DNA of 64,000 bases, taken from positions 1 through 64,000 of the forward strand of contig DFDU01000026.1 of the NCBI GenBank assembly GCA_002369325.1. Reading direction: 5' to 3'. Source of the DNA: Lachnospiraceae bacterium UBA3820 (GTDB lineage: Bacteria > Bacillota > Clostridia > Lachnospirales > Lachnospiraceae). The notes below the pieces were generated by a model. The model worked only from the letters and a program-made list of their open reading frames with translations. It did no database searches and was not told the origin of the DNA. Made by a program: the position numbers and the translations under genes. Within the stretch, counting starts at the first letter, position 1. Each line of letters starts with the position of its first letter. This document shows positions 25,439 to 34,036 of the stretch, piece by piece.

Positions 25439-26830
25439 TCATATTCCTACAAATGCAGGAAACATAATTATTACTATCACCACAGCCATCAGAACAATCA
25501 TCGGGAACAAAAGCTTCGTAGATGCCTTTTCTCCCTTTTTCTTAGCATTCTCTTTTCTTACTTCCATAGCTTCCTTAACCTCATCGGACATAATAACCCG
25601 AAGATCCCTTGTACCCATCCTGATATTTTGGGCTATATGACTCATCAATCGGCTATATATCGGAAGTCCGATTCTTATTCCCAGTTCCTCATATGCTGCG
25701 GCCTCATCATATCCGGCTCTAATCTGATTTATAGTAAATTCCAGCTCACTGGTAAGTATGTTTTTATCATCATCCGTTATAATACTTATAAAGCAATTCC
25801 TGATATTCATTCCCGAGCCTATCAAAAGGCTTACCCTGTTAACAAACGAAGGATATAAAAATTCAAGCACACATTCTCTTTTTCTTTTCTTGTTTTTTAA
25901 GGAATTGTTTGAGAATATTATCGTAAAAATACACATGACTATTCCCAGAAAGAAAAGTTTTTTATATGAATTATTATCCATTTTATTTAAATTAATTTTG
26001 TTTCCGTTTATTTCATCAGGGAGTTCAAAGCTTGAAGAATTACGACTGTTTGTTTCTATCTGCTTTAATACAACACCGATCTCGTCGCTTAATTTTTCTG
26101 AATCTTCACACGGTACAAGCACCAACTCATAGGTTCTCTCCGCCGAATAATCCAGATAGTCTATTCTTGCCGTAAGCTTAACATCAGTTTCATGCCTTAA
26201 ATCTTCAAGCCGAACCTTCCCGGAAGGAAAGATGTATTCGGGATAATCGCTTTCCCAGCTTATTTCAAACCTGCCGTCCTTATCGGTGGCCGACAGCTTT
26301 AAATCACTGTTGATATGCTCAAAATCCTTATTATTTGCCAATATGTCATTTTTTAACCCGTCAAAAACTTCATCCGCTTCCTTGTAAAATTCATCTTCGG
26401 TATACTCGCGCGGATATACCGCAAGTTCGTATTCCCGTTGATTTTCAGGCTCTCCTGCGTAGATTTTGGTTATAATCACTTCGTCATTATAATCTCCTCT
26501 TTTAATTACATTAGAACCCTCTTCTTTATTTAATTGTATGTAAGCACAAAGAAGCATACAGGCCAAATTTATTACAAAAATAACAACCATACATATGGAA
26601 ATAATTTTCGTATAAAACTCAGTGCACATCTTTTCAAGCTTAGAATCGGATACAACATGTATTTTTCGCAAGTCAGCTTTAGTTTTGTCTAAATTTATAA
26701 ATCGTTTTAAAAACATAAATACACATCGACTCATCGCTTCCGACAGCTTCTTATATTTACTGAAATGTTTCCTGCTGATAAGAGCCAGCATAAGAAAGAT
26801 AATTATAATAATTAAATTAATAATCAACAT
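25439..26830 (-). CDS. tadC: TadC-like pilus assembly membrane protein with large exported insert
   Basis: 463 residues. The C-terminal half holds the T2SF/GspF-type four-helix domain (about 310-435: EFLYPSFVNRVSLLIGSGMNIRNCF, GIRIGLPIYSRL, NIRMGTRDLR) and a final membrane helix (about 440-462). Unlike an ordinary TadC (about 300 residues) it has two N-terminal hydrophobic segments (about 1-19 and 75-97) and then about 185 residues predicted to lie outside (about 100-285) before the next helix. It acts with TadB as the inner-membrane platform driven by TadA. It begins three bases after tadB ends. Confidence 0.8.
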   Translation of the reverse strand: MLIINLIIIIIFLMLALISRKHFSKYKKLSEAMSRCVFMFLKRFINLDKTKADLRKIHVVSDSKLEKMCTEFYTKIISICMVVIFVINLACMLLCAYIQLNKEEGSNVIKRGDYNDEVIITKIYAGEPENQREYELAVYPREYTEDEFYKEADEVFDGLKNDILANNKDFEHINSDLKLSATDKDGRFEISWESDYPEYIFPSGKVRLEDLRHETDVKLTARIDYLDYSAERTYELVLVPCEDSEKLSDEIGVVLKQIETNSRNSSSFELPDEINGNKINLNKMDNNSYKKLFFLGIVMCIFTIIFSNNSLKNKKRKRECVLEFLYPSFVNRVSLLIGSGMNIRNCFISIITDDDKNILTSELEFTINQIRAGYDEAAAYEELGIRIGLPIYSRLMSHIAQNIRMGTRDLRVIMSDEVKEAMEVRKENAKKKGEKASTKLLFPMIVLMAVVIVIIMFPAFVGI

Positions 26831-26833
26831 TTT

Positions 26834-27571
26834 CTATACCTCAATTTTTACTATTTTATCTATGGCCAATCCTGCTGCCAGAACAATAATCAGGCCAGTC
26901 GTCATAAGCACATTTCCAAGTGTGCTTTCATAGATTACATTCATATATTCTTTATTTGTAAGCTTCATATAAAGTACAATCAAAAACGGCATTAAAAGCA
27001 TTATTTTTCCTTCAAGCTTTTTAGCTGATATAACGGTTTCTATTTCTTCTTCAACCATATATTTTTCGCTCAAATTAGTTACTGTCTGACGAATAACAGC
27101 CACCATGTTTCCTCCGTAAATTTTTGTGGTGGAAATCAATTTCGCAAAATCTTTTATATCACCTACTCCGCTTCGTGTTGCCAAATCCATGAGCAGACTC
27201 TCAACTCTTGTATTACATTCAAGTCCGTGAATGATTTTTTTAAGTTCATCAATTATGTATTGATATTGTATTCCGCTGTTATAAAGATCCTGACATGTTT
27301 TATAAAATGCTCTCTCAAGCGAGCATCCGGCATTAAGATTACCCGAAAGCGATGTGATCATATCCTTAAATTCGGTTCCGAGAATCTTTTTTCTTTCGGA
27401 TATAAACATTTGAATGTCCCTTTTCCAAAAAATATATCCGATAGGCAAAACAAATACGGCAAATATAATTCTCCCGTAAAATAGATATCCGATAGACAAG
27501 CTCACAAATATAATCTTTGCCGTTTCCTTGATAACCCAGCTTTTATCAGGTTTGAACTTTTCGTAATCCAT
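26834..27571 (-). CDS. tadB: TadB-like pilus assembly membrane protein
   Basis: 245 residues from the ATG at 27571, chosen because AAGGAG lies seven bases upstream; the frame extends to 27607. Two N-terminal hydrophobic segments, a cytoplasmic T2SF/GspF-like region (SLSGNLNAGCSLERAFYK, SRSGVGDIKDFAKLI-like, IYGGNMVAVIRQTV) and two C-terminal membrane helices. Partner of TadC in the pilus platform. It overlaps the end of tadA by 26 bp, pointing to translational coupling. Confidence 0.85.
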   Translation of the reverse strand: MDYEKFKPDKSWVIKETAKIIFVSLSIGYLFYGRIIFAVFVLPIGYIFWKRDIQMFISERKKILGTEFKDMITSLSGNLNAGCSLERAFYKTCQDLYNSGIQYQYIIDELKKIIHGLECNTRVESLLMDLATRSGVGDIKDFAKLISTTKIYGGNMVAVIRQTVTNLSEKYMVEEEIETVISAKKLEGKIMLLMPFLIVLYMKLTNKEYMNVIYESTLGNVLMTTGLIIVLAAGLAIDKIVKIEV

Positions 27572-28802
27572 CCTGCGTCTCCTTAAATATTTCATAAAGT
27601 CCTGCATTTATAAGCTTATCCGTATTTATCAAATCATTGATTTTTCGCAGCGACCCCTTAAGCCTTTTTCCGACTTCTCCGGTTTCAACAAATTCATAAA
27701 GTTTATTTAATTCTATTTCACCCATTTTTACCCTAAGCACCTCACTTATTTCTATTACCTTTCTGCTTTTATCCCTCATTCGACCCAAATGTATGATAAT
27801 ATCCACAGCCGACGCTATCTGCATTCTCACGGCGGCAAGCGGTATATCCATTCCCATAAGAACCATAGTTTCCAGTCTGGAAAGCATATCCCTGCTTGAA
27901 TTGGCATGTCCTGTAGAAAGAGAACCATCATGTCCCGTATTCATCGCCTGAAGCATATCAATTGCAGCCGCATCCCTTACCTCACCCACGATAATCCGAT
28001 CGGGGCGCATCCTGAGACTGGTCTTAATCAAATCCCTTATGCTTATTTCATTTTCGCCTTCCACATTTGCATTTCTTGCTTCAAGCCTGACAAGGTTTGG
28101 AATCTCCTTTATCTGAAGTTCGGCTGCATCTTCAATTGTTATAATTCTTTCATCCTTCGGAATATATGCCGAGAGAGCATTTAGAAATGTGGTTTTTCCC
28201 GATCCGGTTCCACCCGATATAAAAATATTATATCTCGCCTTTACAAAAAGCTTCAGAAGCTCTGCTGTTTTTTCATCCAACGCCTCATATTCGATAAGCT
28301 TATCCAAGGTCATTACCTCGGCAGGAAATTTTCTGATTGTTATAACAGGACCGTTTAATGCCGCCGGATACAATACCATATTTACTCTTGATCCATCCTT
28401 CAATCTTGCATCCACTATAGGGTTTGCCTCATTTATTCTCCTGTTACAGTCAGCAACTATCTGCTGAACCACGGATTTTAATTTCTCCTCCGATTCAAAG
28501 CATTTCGGTGCGGCTTCTATCCTTCCCTTTTTTTCTACATATATATTTTTATATCCGTTAACCATAATCTCAGTAATACTTTCATCATCTATATATTCTG
28601 TAAGCACATCCAGTCTGCGAAACGAATTAAAAAGCTCCGTTCTAAGCATTACTTTTTCCTTCAACGGAAGATAACCTCTTCCGTCCTCCTCCAATATGCA
28701 CCTGTCAATTATCTTTCCGATGGCTTCGTCAGTAGCTTCAACACTCATATCCAGCTCCGACATAATTCTTTTTTTTAATTTTTCTTTTACTCCTTCCTCC
28801 AT
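27546..28802 (-). CDS. tadA: TadA/CpaF secretion ATPase
   Basis: 418 residues. Walker A ISGGTGSGKTTFLNAL, the Asp box ERIITIEDAAEL, Walker B MRPDRIIVGEVRD and the His box TGHDGSLSTGHAN mark the CpaF branch of type II/IV secretion ATPases. The N-terminal about 110 residues form the CpaF-specific lead. It hexamerises at the membrane and powers pilus extension through TadB and TadC. It starts five bases after tadZ. Confidence 0.95.
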   Translation of the reverse strand: MEEGVKEKLKKRIMSELDMSVEATDEAIGKIIDRCILEEDGRGYLPLKEKVMLRTELFNSFRRLDVLTEYIDDESITEIMVNGYKNIYVEKKGRIEAAPKCFESEEKLKSVVQQIVADCNRRINEANPIVDARLKDGSRVNMVLYPAALNGPVITIRKFPAEVMTLDKLIEYEALDEKTAELLKLFVKARYNIFISGGTGSGKTTFLNALSAYIPKDERIITIEDAAELQIKEIPNLVRLEARNANVEGENEISIRDLIKTSLRMRPDRIIVGEVRDAAAIDMLQAMNTGHDGSLSTGHANSSRDMLSRLETMVLMGMDIPLAAVRMQIASAVDIIIHLGRMRDKSRKVIEISEVLRVKMGEIELNKLYEFVETGEVGKRLKGSLRKINDLINTDKLINAGLYEIFKETQDGLRKVQT

Positions 28803-28807
28803 ATCCT

Positions 28808-29725
28808 CTACATACCGTCCCGTAAAATAAAATCTTTCATAATCCTACTGTCAAAGCTTGCGTTCGGTACCTCAACATATTTTATTATTTTCTCCAAGCC
28901 GGAATATTTTTTTTCCGAAACAAGCATTTTAAAAAAATCAACTTTATTTTTAGAATAAGAATTATTAAGCATGGGAACAAAAACTTTATCAAACGGAAGA
29001 ATAAAATTTAAATCATTCAGTATACCCGCACCTAGATCAAACACAACCCTCTTAAAAATATCCTGTTCTCTCATAAGCCTTAAAAGCCATTCGATATGAG
29101 AGGCATCAATTTGTCTTAAATCCATATAATCCAATGCAACAAATTTATTTTTGCCCGTTTTTTCACAAATTTCCTTAACCGTATCGATTATAAGAATATT
29201 TTTGCCTAGAAGATAATACATAAACCTTTCATAAAGTTCTCTGTATATTTGTATATCAAGAATTCCCTCAAGCTCTGCCGAATACTCTTCAAAACCTATA
29301 TAAAGACTATCCTCGTAATTTTGACATATGCCCTTTGCGAGTGTTGTTTTTCCGCATCTTCCCACTGGAGAATAAATTCCGTATATCAAACATCCCTCTT
29401 CCGTATTTTTATTGACTTCATCCAGGATATGAACGATATAATCAGCAATCTTATATACACTTTGATACTTATAAATACATTTTTCATTATCAAATTCTTT
29501 TCTATCCGTAAGCCAGACAATCTTAAGATTCGTTTTCCCCAATTCAATTTTTTCATCCAGTAAAAGCATATCCAGCCTACCTTCTTTCAAATATTCGTAA
29601 ACCGCATCCATGCCTGAAAAAGCAGACACCTTTACAGGTATATCATCATTCATATTTACGTATTCGGCAAAACCAACCACATAGCCGGTATCACTGTCAC
29701 ACATTCCCACACTGTACCTTTTCAA
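28808..29725 (-). CDS. tadZ: TadZ/CpaE-like pilus localisation ATPase
   Basis: 305 residues. An N-terminal receiver-like region (about 1-100: DMLLLDEK, KIVWLTDR) precedes a ParA/MinD-like ATPase part with IYSPVGRCGKTTLAKGI as a deviant Walker A. The order receiver-like then MinD-like and the position before tadA fit TadZ/CpaE, which places the pilus machine at its site in the cell. Low similarity to classical members is expected in Firmicutes. It begins 12 bases after the prepilin peptidase gene. Confidence 0.75.
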   Translation of the reverse strand: MKRYSVGMCDSDTGYVVGFAEYVNMNDDIPVKVSAFSGMDAVYEYLKEGRLDMLLLDEKIELGKTNLKIVWLTDRKEFDNEKCIYKYQSVYKIADYIVHILDEVNKNTEEGCLIYGIYSPVGRCGKTTLAKGICQNYEDSLYIGFEEYSAELEGILDIQIYRELYERFMYYLLGKNILIIDTVKEICEKTGKNKFVALDYMDLRQIDASHIEWLLRLMREQDIFKRVVFDLGAGILNDLNFILPFDKVFVPMLNNSYSKNKVDFFKMLVSEKKYSGLEKIIKYVEVPNASFDSRIMKDFILRDGM

Positions 29726-29737
29726 TACAACCTCCTT

Positions 29738-30199
29738 TTATGCACCTGTCAAACGGCAAATGAAGCATATAGCACAAGATATAAAAATCGGAACCGATAG
29801 ATGCATCCTTGAAAATCTGTAACGGGTTTTGGTTTTAACGCAAAATCTCTTCACGACTTTACATATGATGCAAACAAGCGAATATATAGATGCCAAAACA
29901 AATGCAATCACTATCACATATATAATTCTTTCTGAAACAAATGCACCAATACCTGCCAATAGCTTTATATCTCCGGCTCCTATAACCCGTATCAAAAAGA
30001 ACAGATATAGCAGTAATACCGGGCACACAATTCCCACAAGGCTCATTTTCAACCCGTTACAGCCGTGTAAAACAAGGTTCAAAACGAGTCCGGAAGAAAT
30101 TCCCGCAAGGCATATCCTGTTTGGAATTTTAAAGGTGCGTAAATCATATACCATGGCAAAAAAAGCCAAGGTAATACCAAAGATATCTAAGATAGACAC
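29738..30199 (-). CDS. type IV prepilin peptidase (TadV/CpaA, A24)
   Basis: 153 residues, four or five membrane helices. The two catalytic aspartates are in MVYDLRTFKIPN (about 17-28) and GAGDIKLLAGIGAF (about 80-93). It cleaves the Flp pilin and the TadE-like prepilins. The first gene of the tad unit. The start appears to be GTG at 30199, but GGGGGA sits almost directly against it, leaving the exact start uncertain. Confidence 0.85.
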   Translation of the reverse strand: MSILDIFGITLAFFAMVYDLRTFKIPNRICLAGISSGLVLNLVLHGCNGLKMSLVGIVCPVLLLYLFFLIRVIGAGDIKLLAGIGAFVSERIIYVIVIAFVLASIYSLVCIICKVVKRFCVKTKTRYRFSRMHLSVPIFISCAICFICRLTGA

Positions 30200-30266
30200 T
30201 CCCCCTTTTTGTAAAAATATTAAATTGTTTTGTGAAATATTTATTAATTAATAGATATTTGAGTCA

Positions 30267-30309
30267 CAGATTTAATCTGCAGACCTTTGATACCGCCGTT
30301 TCATCCGGC
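30267..30309 (-). promoter_or_regulatory. structured 5' leader of the tad operon
   Basis: Transcripts from the promoter at 30319-30347 would begin with GCCG, a seven-base GAUGAAA loop and CGGC (30295-30309), then GGUAUCAAAGGUCUG, then the palindrome CAGAT-TAA-ATCTG (30267-30279), and then an AU-rich run to the ribosome site. I could not match it to a known riboswitch; the c-di-GMP-I core was looked for and not found. Confidence 0.4.
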
Positions 30310-30318
30310 TGTAAATAG

Positions 30319-30347
30319 AATATAGCATCGAGGCAGAAAGAAGTAAA
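30319..30347 (-). promoter_or_regulatory. sigma-A-like promoter of the tad operon
   Basis: Minus strand: TTTACT (30342-30347), 17-base spacer, TATATT (30319-30324). It gives a leader of about 110 bases. Confidence 0.55.
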
Positions 30348-30358
30348 GCCTAAATTGT

Positions 30359-30372
30359 GTTACATGTGTAAC
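30359..30372. promoter_or_regulatory. palindromic candidate operator upstream of the tad promoter
   Basis: GTTACATGTGTAAC is a perfect 14-bp palindrome 12 bases upstream of the -35 box of the tad promoter. A related TTTACAC half-site lies about 10 bases further on. Position suits an activator or repressor site. Confidence 0.4.
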
Positions 30373-30414
30373 CAAAAGTTTACACTTTGATTTAATAAAC
30401 GAGAACTATACAAT

Positions 30415-30447
30415 AAAAAAACAGACTCATAAAAGTCTGCTTTTTTT
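30415..30447. terminator. bidirectional intrinsic terminator
   Basis: CAGACT (30422-30427), a six-base loop and AGTCTG (30434-30439), flanked by A-run and T-run on both sides. It ends the CmpB-like gene at 30449. Confidence 0.8.
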
Positions 30448-30448
30448 A

Positions 30449-30973
30449 TTATTTATTCATATCCGTTGCTTTTCTGTATTTAAAGTATGTCACCGAAAAG
30501 ATATCTATTGCCATAAAGACACAAACAAACATATTTACCCAGGCAACCATAGCCTTGTTTTCCAGCGTGACCATTCTTTCAAGTACCGGCTGAAGCCAAT
30601 TATAAAAATTCATGGATATACCGGTAAATATAAGGCATACATGGAAGCATATTCTTCCATTAATATTTAACGGACAATATGAATAATCCCATACCTTTTT
30701 GTTATATACCTTTTCAAGAACAATGCTTAATGCATATTCATAAACGGCATTAAGCACCATAAGAAGTAAAAACTGTATTATAAAGCTTTTTATATCCTTA
30801 ACAATTATATACGAAAACATTATTCCAAAACCGTATATCGGGCAATACGGACCGCGCCCGATTCCCCTGTTTACGAATCGTCTTTGATTTAAACCCGAGC
30901 AAAGGATCGATTCATAAAACCAGCCTAAAAAACTGTAAACTATGAAGCAAAAAACAAAAGTTGTAAATGACAA
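30449..30973 (-). CDS. CmpB-like membrane protein (putative ABC-transporter type IV family)
   Basis: 174 residues, about five membrane helices. SFLGWFYESILCS, RRFVNRGIGRGPYCPIYGFG and the WDYSYCPLNINGRIC stretch are the hallmark of the PF06541-type family, common in Firmicutes. Family members have been proposed as transporter components on weak grounds; no partner is obvious. It lies 17 bases after the second ABC permease, so it may be the last gene of that unit. Confidence 0.82.
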   Translation of the reverse strand: MSFTTFVFCFIVYSFLGWFYESILCSGLNQRRFVNRGIGRGPYCPIYGFGIMFSYIIVKDIKSFIIQFLLLMVLNAVYEYALSIVLEKVYNKKVWDYSYCPLNINGRICFHVCLIFTGISMNFYNWLQPVLERMVTLENKAMVAWVNMFVCVFMAIDIFSVTYFKYRKATDMNK

Positions 30974-30989
30974 TTTTTATGCCTCCCAA

Positions 30990-32012
30990 CTAAAAATAAT
31001 ATGGCGGGCATATTTTTTCGATTAACAAAGCAAATGAATTGTATTTACCCAAATCAAAAAATACACCGCTTAATATCATATTAAAAACAAGCAGTATCGG
31101 CAAAAGCTTGTAAAATGTGCTGCTCTTCTTAAACAAAAGACCGAATACAAGCGAAACCACGGCAACCATAGCCATATAAAGCAAAATATGAACCGCACAT
31201 TTAACCGGCGGCATTTCTTTCAATATAAGCATCACAAAATATCCGGTTAATGCAAGCGGAAGCACCGACGCAAGTATATGTATAAATCTTAAAGATACTC
31301 TCTCGGCTCTGCCCATAACAAGAAAAATGTTATTTTCCCTGTCGGTAATATAAGCTGCCGTTCCCAAAACAGCCGCAATAAAGATAAACAAACCGACTAT
31401 TTTCCGGATAGGAAGCTCTGTTTTGTTTTCTTTTGTAAGCGTTGCGTATTGGTCATAGCTTATGTTTGTATCAAAAAGCTTTTCTTTTACATCATAATTA
31501 TCATAAACTTCTCTTATCTCAACCAGATTATTCTCAGCCGCCGCATAATCCTTGATAATCTGCAGCAAAAGGGCTTCATATGAAGTATATCTGAACAGAT
31601 TTACATATACCTCTTCAAATGCGACTCTTGGCAAAAATGAGCCGGACGTAACATATTCCGTTATCTTTTCTTCATAATCCCCGAGCATAGAGCCATGTAT
31701 GTAGTTTTTGGGGATCACAAAACCCGAATTGGCTTTTCCGCTTACCACATCATGTCTTAGCACATCGATGTCATCAACCCTGTAAAATGTAAATACAGAA
31801 TTACTGTCATTTAATTTTTCCATAAAAGCTTCAGCCTCCGGCGAATCGTCCTCACATAAGACAGCGGCCGAAACATATAAGCTTTTATCATCGGAAGGTA
31901 TCATAACATAAACCGCACTCATAAGGATTATTGCCGAAAGCATAATTATATATACCGGCTGTTGAAGCGTTCTTTTTAGCATTGTTCCGAATCTGATAAA
32001 AAATAATTTCAT
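30990..32012 (-). CDS. ABC-2 type permease, second subunit
   Basis: 340 residues. One N-terminal helix (about 18-38), an exported region of about 150 residues (SDDKSLYVSAAVLCEDD, KANSGFVIPKNY), then five to six helices from about 205 on (IVGLFIFIAAVLGTAAYITDREN). This is the YhgE/Pip-like or ABC-2_membrane_3 layout of exporters for drugs, lantibiotics or polymers. It follows the first permease by 14 bases. Substrate unknown. Confidence 0.8.
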   Translation of the reverse strand: MKLFFIRFGTMLKRTLQQPVYIIMLSAIILMSAVYVMIPSDDKSLYVSAAVLCEDDSPEAEAFMEKLNDSNSVFTFYRVDDIDVLRHDVVSGKANSGFVIPKNYIHGSMLGDYEEKITEYVTSGSFLPRVAFEEVYVNLFRYTSYEALLLQIIKDYAAAENNLVEIREVYDNYDVKEKLFDTNISYDQYATLTKENKTELPIRKIVGLFIFIAAVLGTAAYITDRENNIFLVMGRAERVSLRFIHILASVLPLALTGYFVMLILKEMPPVKCAVHILLYMAMVAVVSLVFGLLFKKSSTFYKLLPILLVFNMILSGVFFDLGKYNSFALLIEKICPPYYF

Positions 32013-32026
32013 AAAATTCTCCCAAA

Positions 32027-33133
32027 TTAATACAAAATAAACATCATATACTTAAGTACATACGTCATTGGATTCCACGGTGCCAGAGAATGCACAAATC
32101 TCGGCATCATAACCATAGGAACAAAACCGCCGGCCAGGTAAAGCAGGGTAACAACCCCAAGGAAAATAACTATATTTACAACATATTCCGAAGATATTAT
32201 TTCCGATAAAAGCAATGTTATACCTGATATAAGTATCAATACCGGAATAATCGTTATTATCGAGCTAACCTTGGTTTCTTTCTTAAACAGCCATATAAGA
32301 ACAAACATAAAGATATATAAAGCAAACAAAAGAGTGCTTCCGCAGATAAGTCTCGATAAAGCAAGCTTCAACTTGCTCATTCCCGTCATCTTCTGTATCA
32401 TTTTAAAGGAATTATTATAGCCCTTATAAAAACCGGTAAGTTGGAAGCACATCAAAAACATTATCAGGATAACCATAGCCGCTATAAGACTCTGACTAAG
32501 CGTGTACATACCGGAAGAATCTATTTCCACCGTTTCGTACCCTTCCGTTCTCGAAAACACCTCCGACAGGAGACGCGTATTTAATGTATTATAGCCTTTG
32601 TCGATAGCCTCCGTATCAAAACCGAAATCTGCAGCTACCTGCTTATAGGTAAGAACTGCATTTCTCGCTTTTCCGTATAGTTCGGAAATAATTATAACAA
32701 TATCATTTACAAGATAAGATTCAAAAGAATCATCACCATTATAATAAACGCGTATCGCCGAATCCTCGCTACCCATATCGGATACAAAATCATTTGGAAC
32801 GATGAGCAATGCTGTAACCTCTTCGTCTTTCATCATCCTGATTCCTTCCTCCTCGGAATCAACCGGAATCAGCTGCGCGCTTTCCTTAACACTGTCCATG
32901 TTTCTTATGATATCTATTTGATTTTTTCCGAGTTCATCATCCGTATCCACATAATATGCAACCTTGACACTTGTAAAAATCTCTTTATCAAATACAAAGT
33001 ACTTTGCATATACCACTATCATTCCGGCAATGATGACAAATAGCATTGAAGTCAGAAAAAAGCCCGGAAGAATGCGAATCGACCTTTTAACATCGGCTCT
33101 CAAGGTTCTTTTGAATTGACCGTTATTTTGCAT
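32027..33133 (-). CDS. ABC-2 type permease, first subunit
   Basis: 368 residues with the same layout as its neighbour: one helix (about 22-45), an exported domain (about 46-215, including VTALLIVPNDFVSDMGSED and a DSFESYLVND motif), then six helices to the C-terminus. It overlaps the end of the ATPase gene by 11 bp. The pair probably form a heterodimer with the ATPase at 33123-33812. Confidence 0.8.
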   Translation of the reverse strand: MQNNGQFKRTLRADVKRSIRILPGFFLTSMLFVIIAGMIVVYAKYFVFDKEIFTSVKVAYYVDTDDELGKNQIDIIRNMDSVKESAQLIPVDSEEEGIRMMKDEEVTALLIVPNDFVSDMGSEDSAIRVYYNGDDSFESYLVNDIVIIISELYGKARNAVLTYKQVAADFGFDTEAIDKGYNTLNTRLLSEVFSRTEGYETVEIDSSGMYTLSQSLIAAMVILIMFLMCFQLTGFYKGYNNSFKMIQKMTGMSKLKLALSRLICGSTLLFALYIFMFVLIWLFKKETKVSSIITIIPVLILISGITLLLSEIISSEYVVNIVIFLGVVTLLYLAGGFVPMVMMPRFVHSLAPWNPMTYVLKYMMFILY

Positions 33134-33812
33134 TCTCCGCCCCCCTGAGTAAATCTATATATCTTATTCCCGAGTCACGATTAATTTCAACAACCTTTCC
33201 GTCATCAATAAAATATATCCTGTCACAAAAATCCAAAACAATTTCATCATGTGAAGCTATAATGGTAGTTCCTCCTGCGGTCTTATAGGTTTTTATATAC
33301 TCCATAATGTCATGTTTGGCCACCATATCAAGTGCAGCAAAAGGTTCATCCATAAGTAACAGTTCCGGTTTTCTTATAAGTGTCGCAGTTATCGAAAGCC
33401 TTTTTTTCATACCTCCGGATAAATCATTTACCTTCTTTTCGGCAAACTTATATACCCCGAGTATGGAAAGTGGCGGACTGCTTATAAGTTCCATAAGCTC
33501 ATCCTTTCCGAGCTCCGACCAGATTCTTAAGTTATCAAGTGCTGACAATTCAGCTATAAGGGGATTCTCCTGCGGAACATATCCGATATGTTTTCTGTAT
33601 TCATCAACCTTTTGAGAAATACTGATATCATCTATAGCAAGTTCTCCGCTTTCCGCTTTCTTTGCCCCCGCGATTACGGAAAGAAGCGTGGACTTTCCCG
33701 AACCGTTAGCTCCAAGGAGACCGATAACCTCGCCTTTTTTAACAGAAAGACTGACATCGGTAAGCACAGTTCTTTTTTTATACTTTATAACCACCCCATC
33801 AAGTTTTAACAT
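33123..33812 (-). CDS. ABC transporter ATP-binding protein
   Basis: 229 residues. Walker A GLLGANGSGKST, Q-loop YVPQENPL, signature DLSGGMKKRL, Walker B ELLLMDEPFAALD and switch His (IIASHD). Cytoplasmic ATPase for the two permeases that follow. A CACCTC-complement ribosome site precedes the ATG. Divergent from the XRE regulator at 34037, which could control it. Confidence 0.93.
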   Translation of the reverse strand: MLKLDGVVIKYKKRTVLTDVSLSVKKGEVIGLLGANGSGKSTLLSVIAGAKKAESGELAIDDISISQKVDEYRKHIGYVPQENPLIAELSALDNLRIWSELGKDELMELISSPPLSILGVYKFAEKKVNDLSGGMKKRLSITATLIRKPELLLMDEPFAALDMVAKHDIMEYIKTYKTAGGTTIIASHDEIVLDFCDRIYFIDDGKVVEINRDSGIRYIDLLRGAENAK

Positions 33813-33952
33813 AAATCACCTCATAAATTTAATACAAAAAATATATAACCCTCAACCATTTTCTTTAGAAACAATTCAAATAAAGTCTTATATATTCTAA
33901 TATATTTTTCATGCCCGCACAAGTGTAATATATGATGTTTTATGTTCTTTTC

Positions 33953-33969
33953 TGGCACGTTTCGTGCCA
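33953..33969. promoter_or_regulatory. perfect inverted repeat, candidate operator
   Basis: TGGCACG, TTT, CGTGCCA: a perfect 7-3-7 palindrome lying nine bases upstream of the -35 box of the regulator promoter, between divergent genes. Likely operator for autoregulation. Confidence 0.55.
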
Positions 33970-33978
33970 AACTATCAA

Positions 33979-34007
33979 TTGAATAAACTACCTTATGGTA
34001 ATATAAT
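33979..34007 (+). promoter_or_regulatory. sigma-A-like promoter of the XRE/peptidase cassette
   Basis: TTGAAT (33979-33984), a 17-base spacer and a perfect TATAAT (34002-34007). Transcription would start about 20 bases before the ribosome site GGAGGG (34025-34030). Confidence 0.65.
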
Positions 34008-34036
34008 TATATTAGTTGCATTATGGAGGGAAAGTT

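Noticed and set aside
30250..30350. c-di-GMP riboswitch in front of the tad operon
   Set aside because: The expected GCAAA.CC / GACGCAAAGC core and tetraloop-receptor pattern could not be found on either strand.
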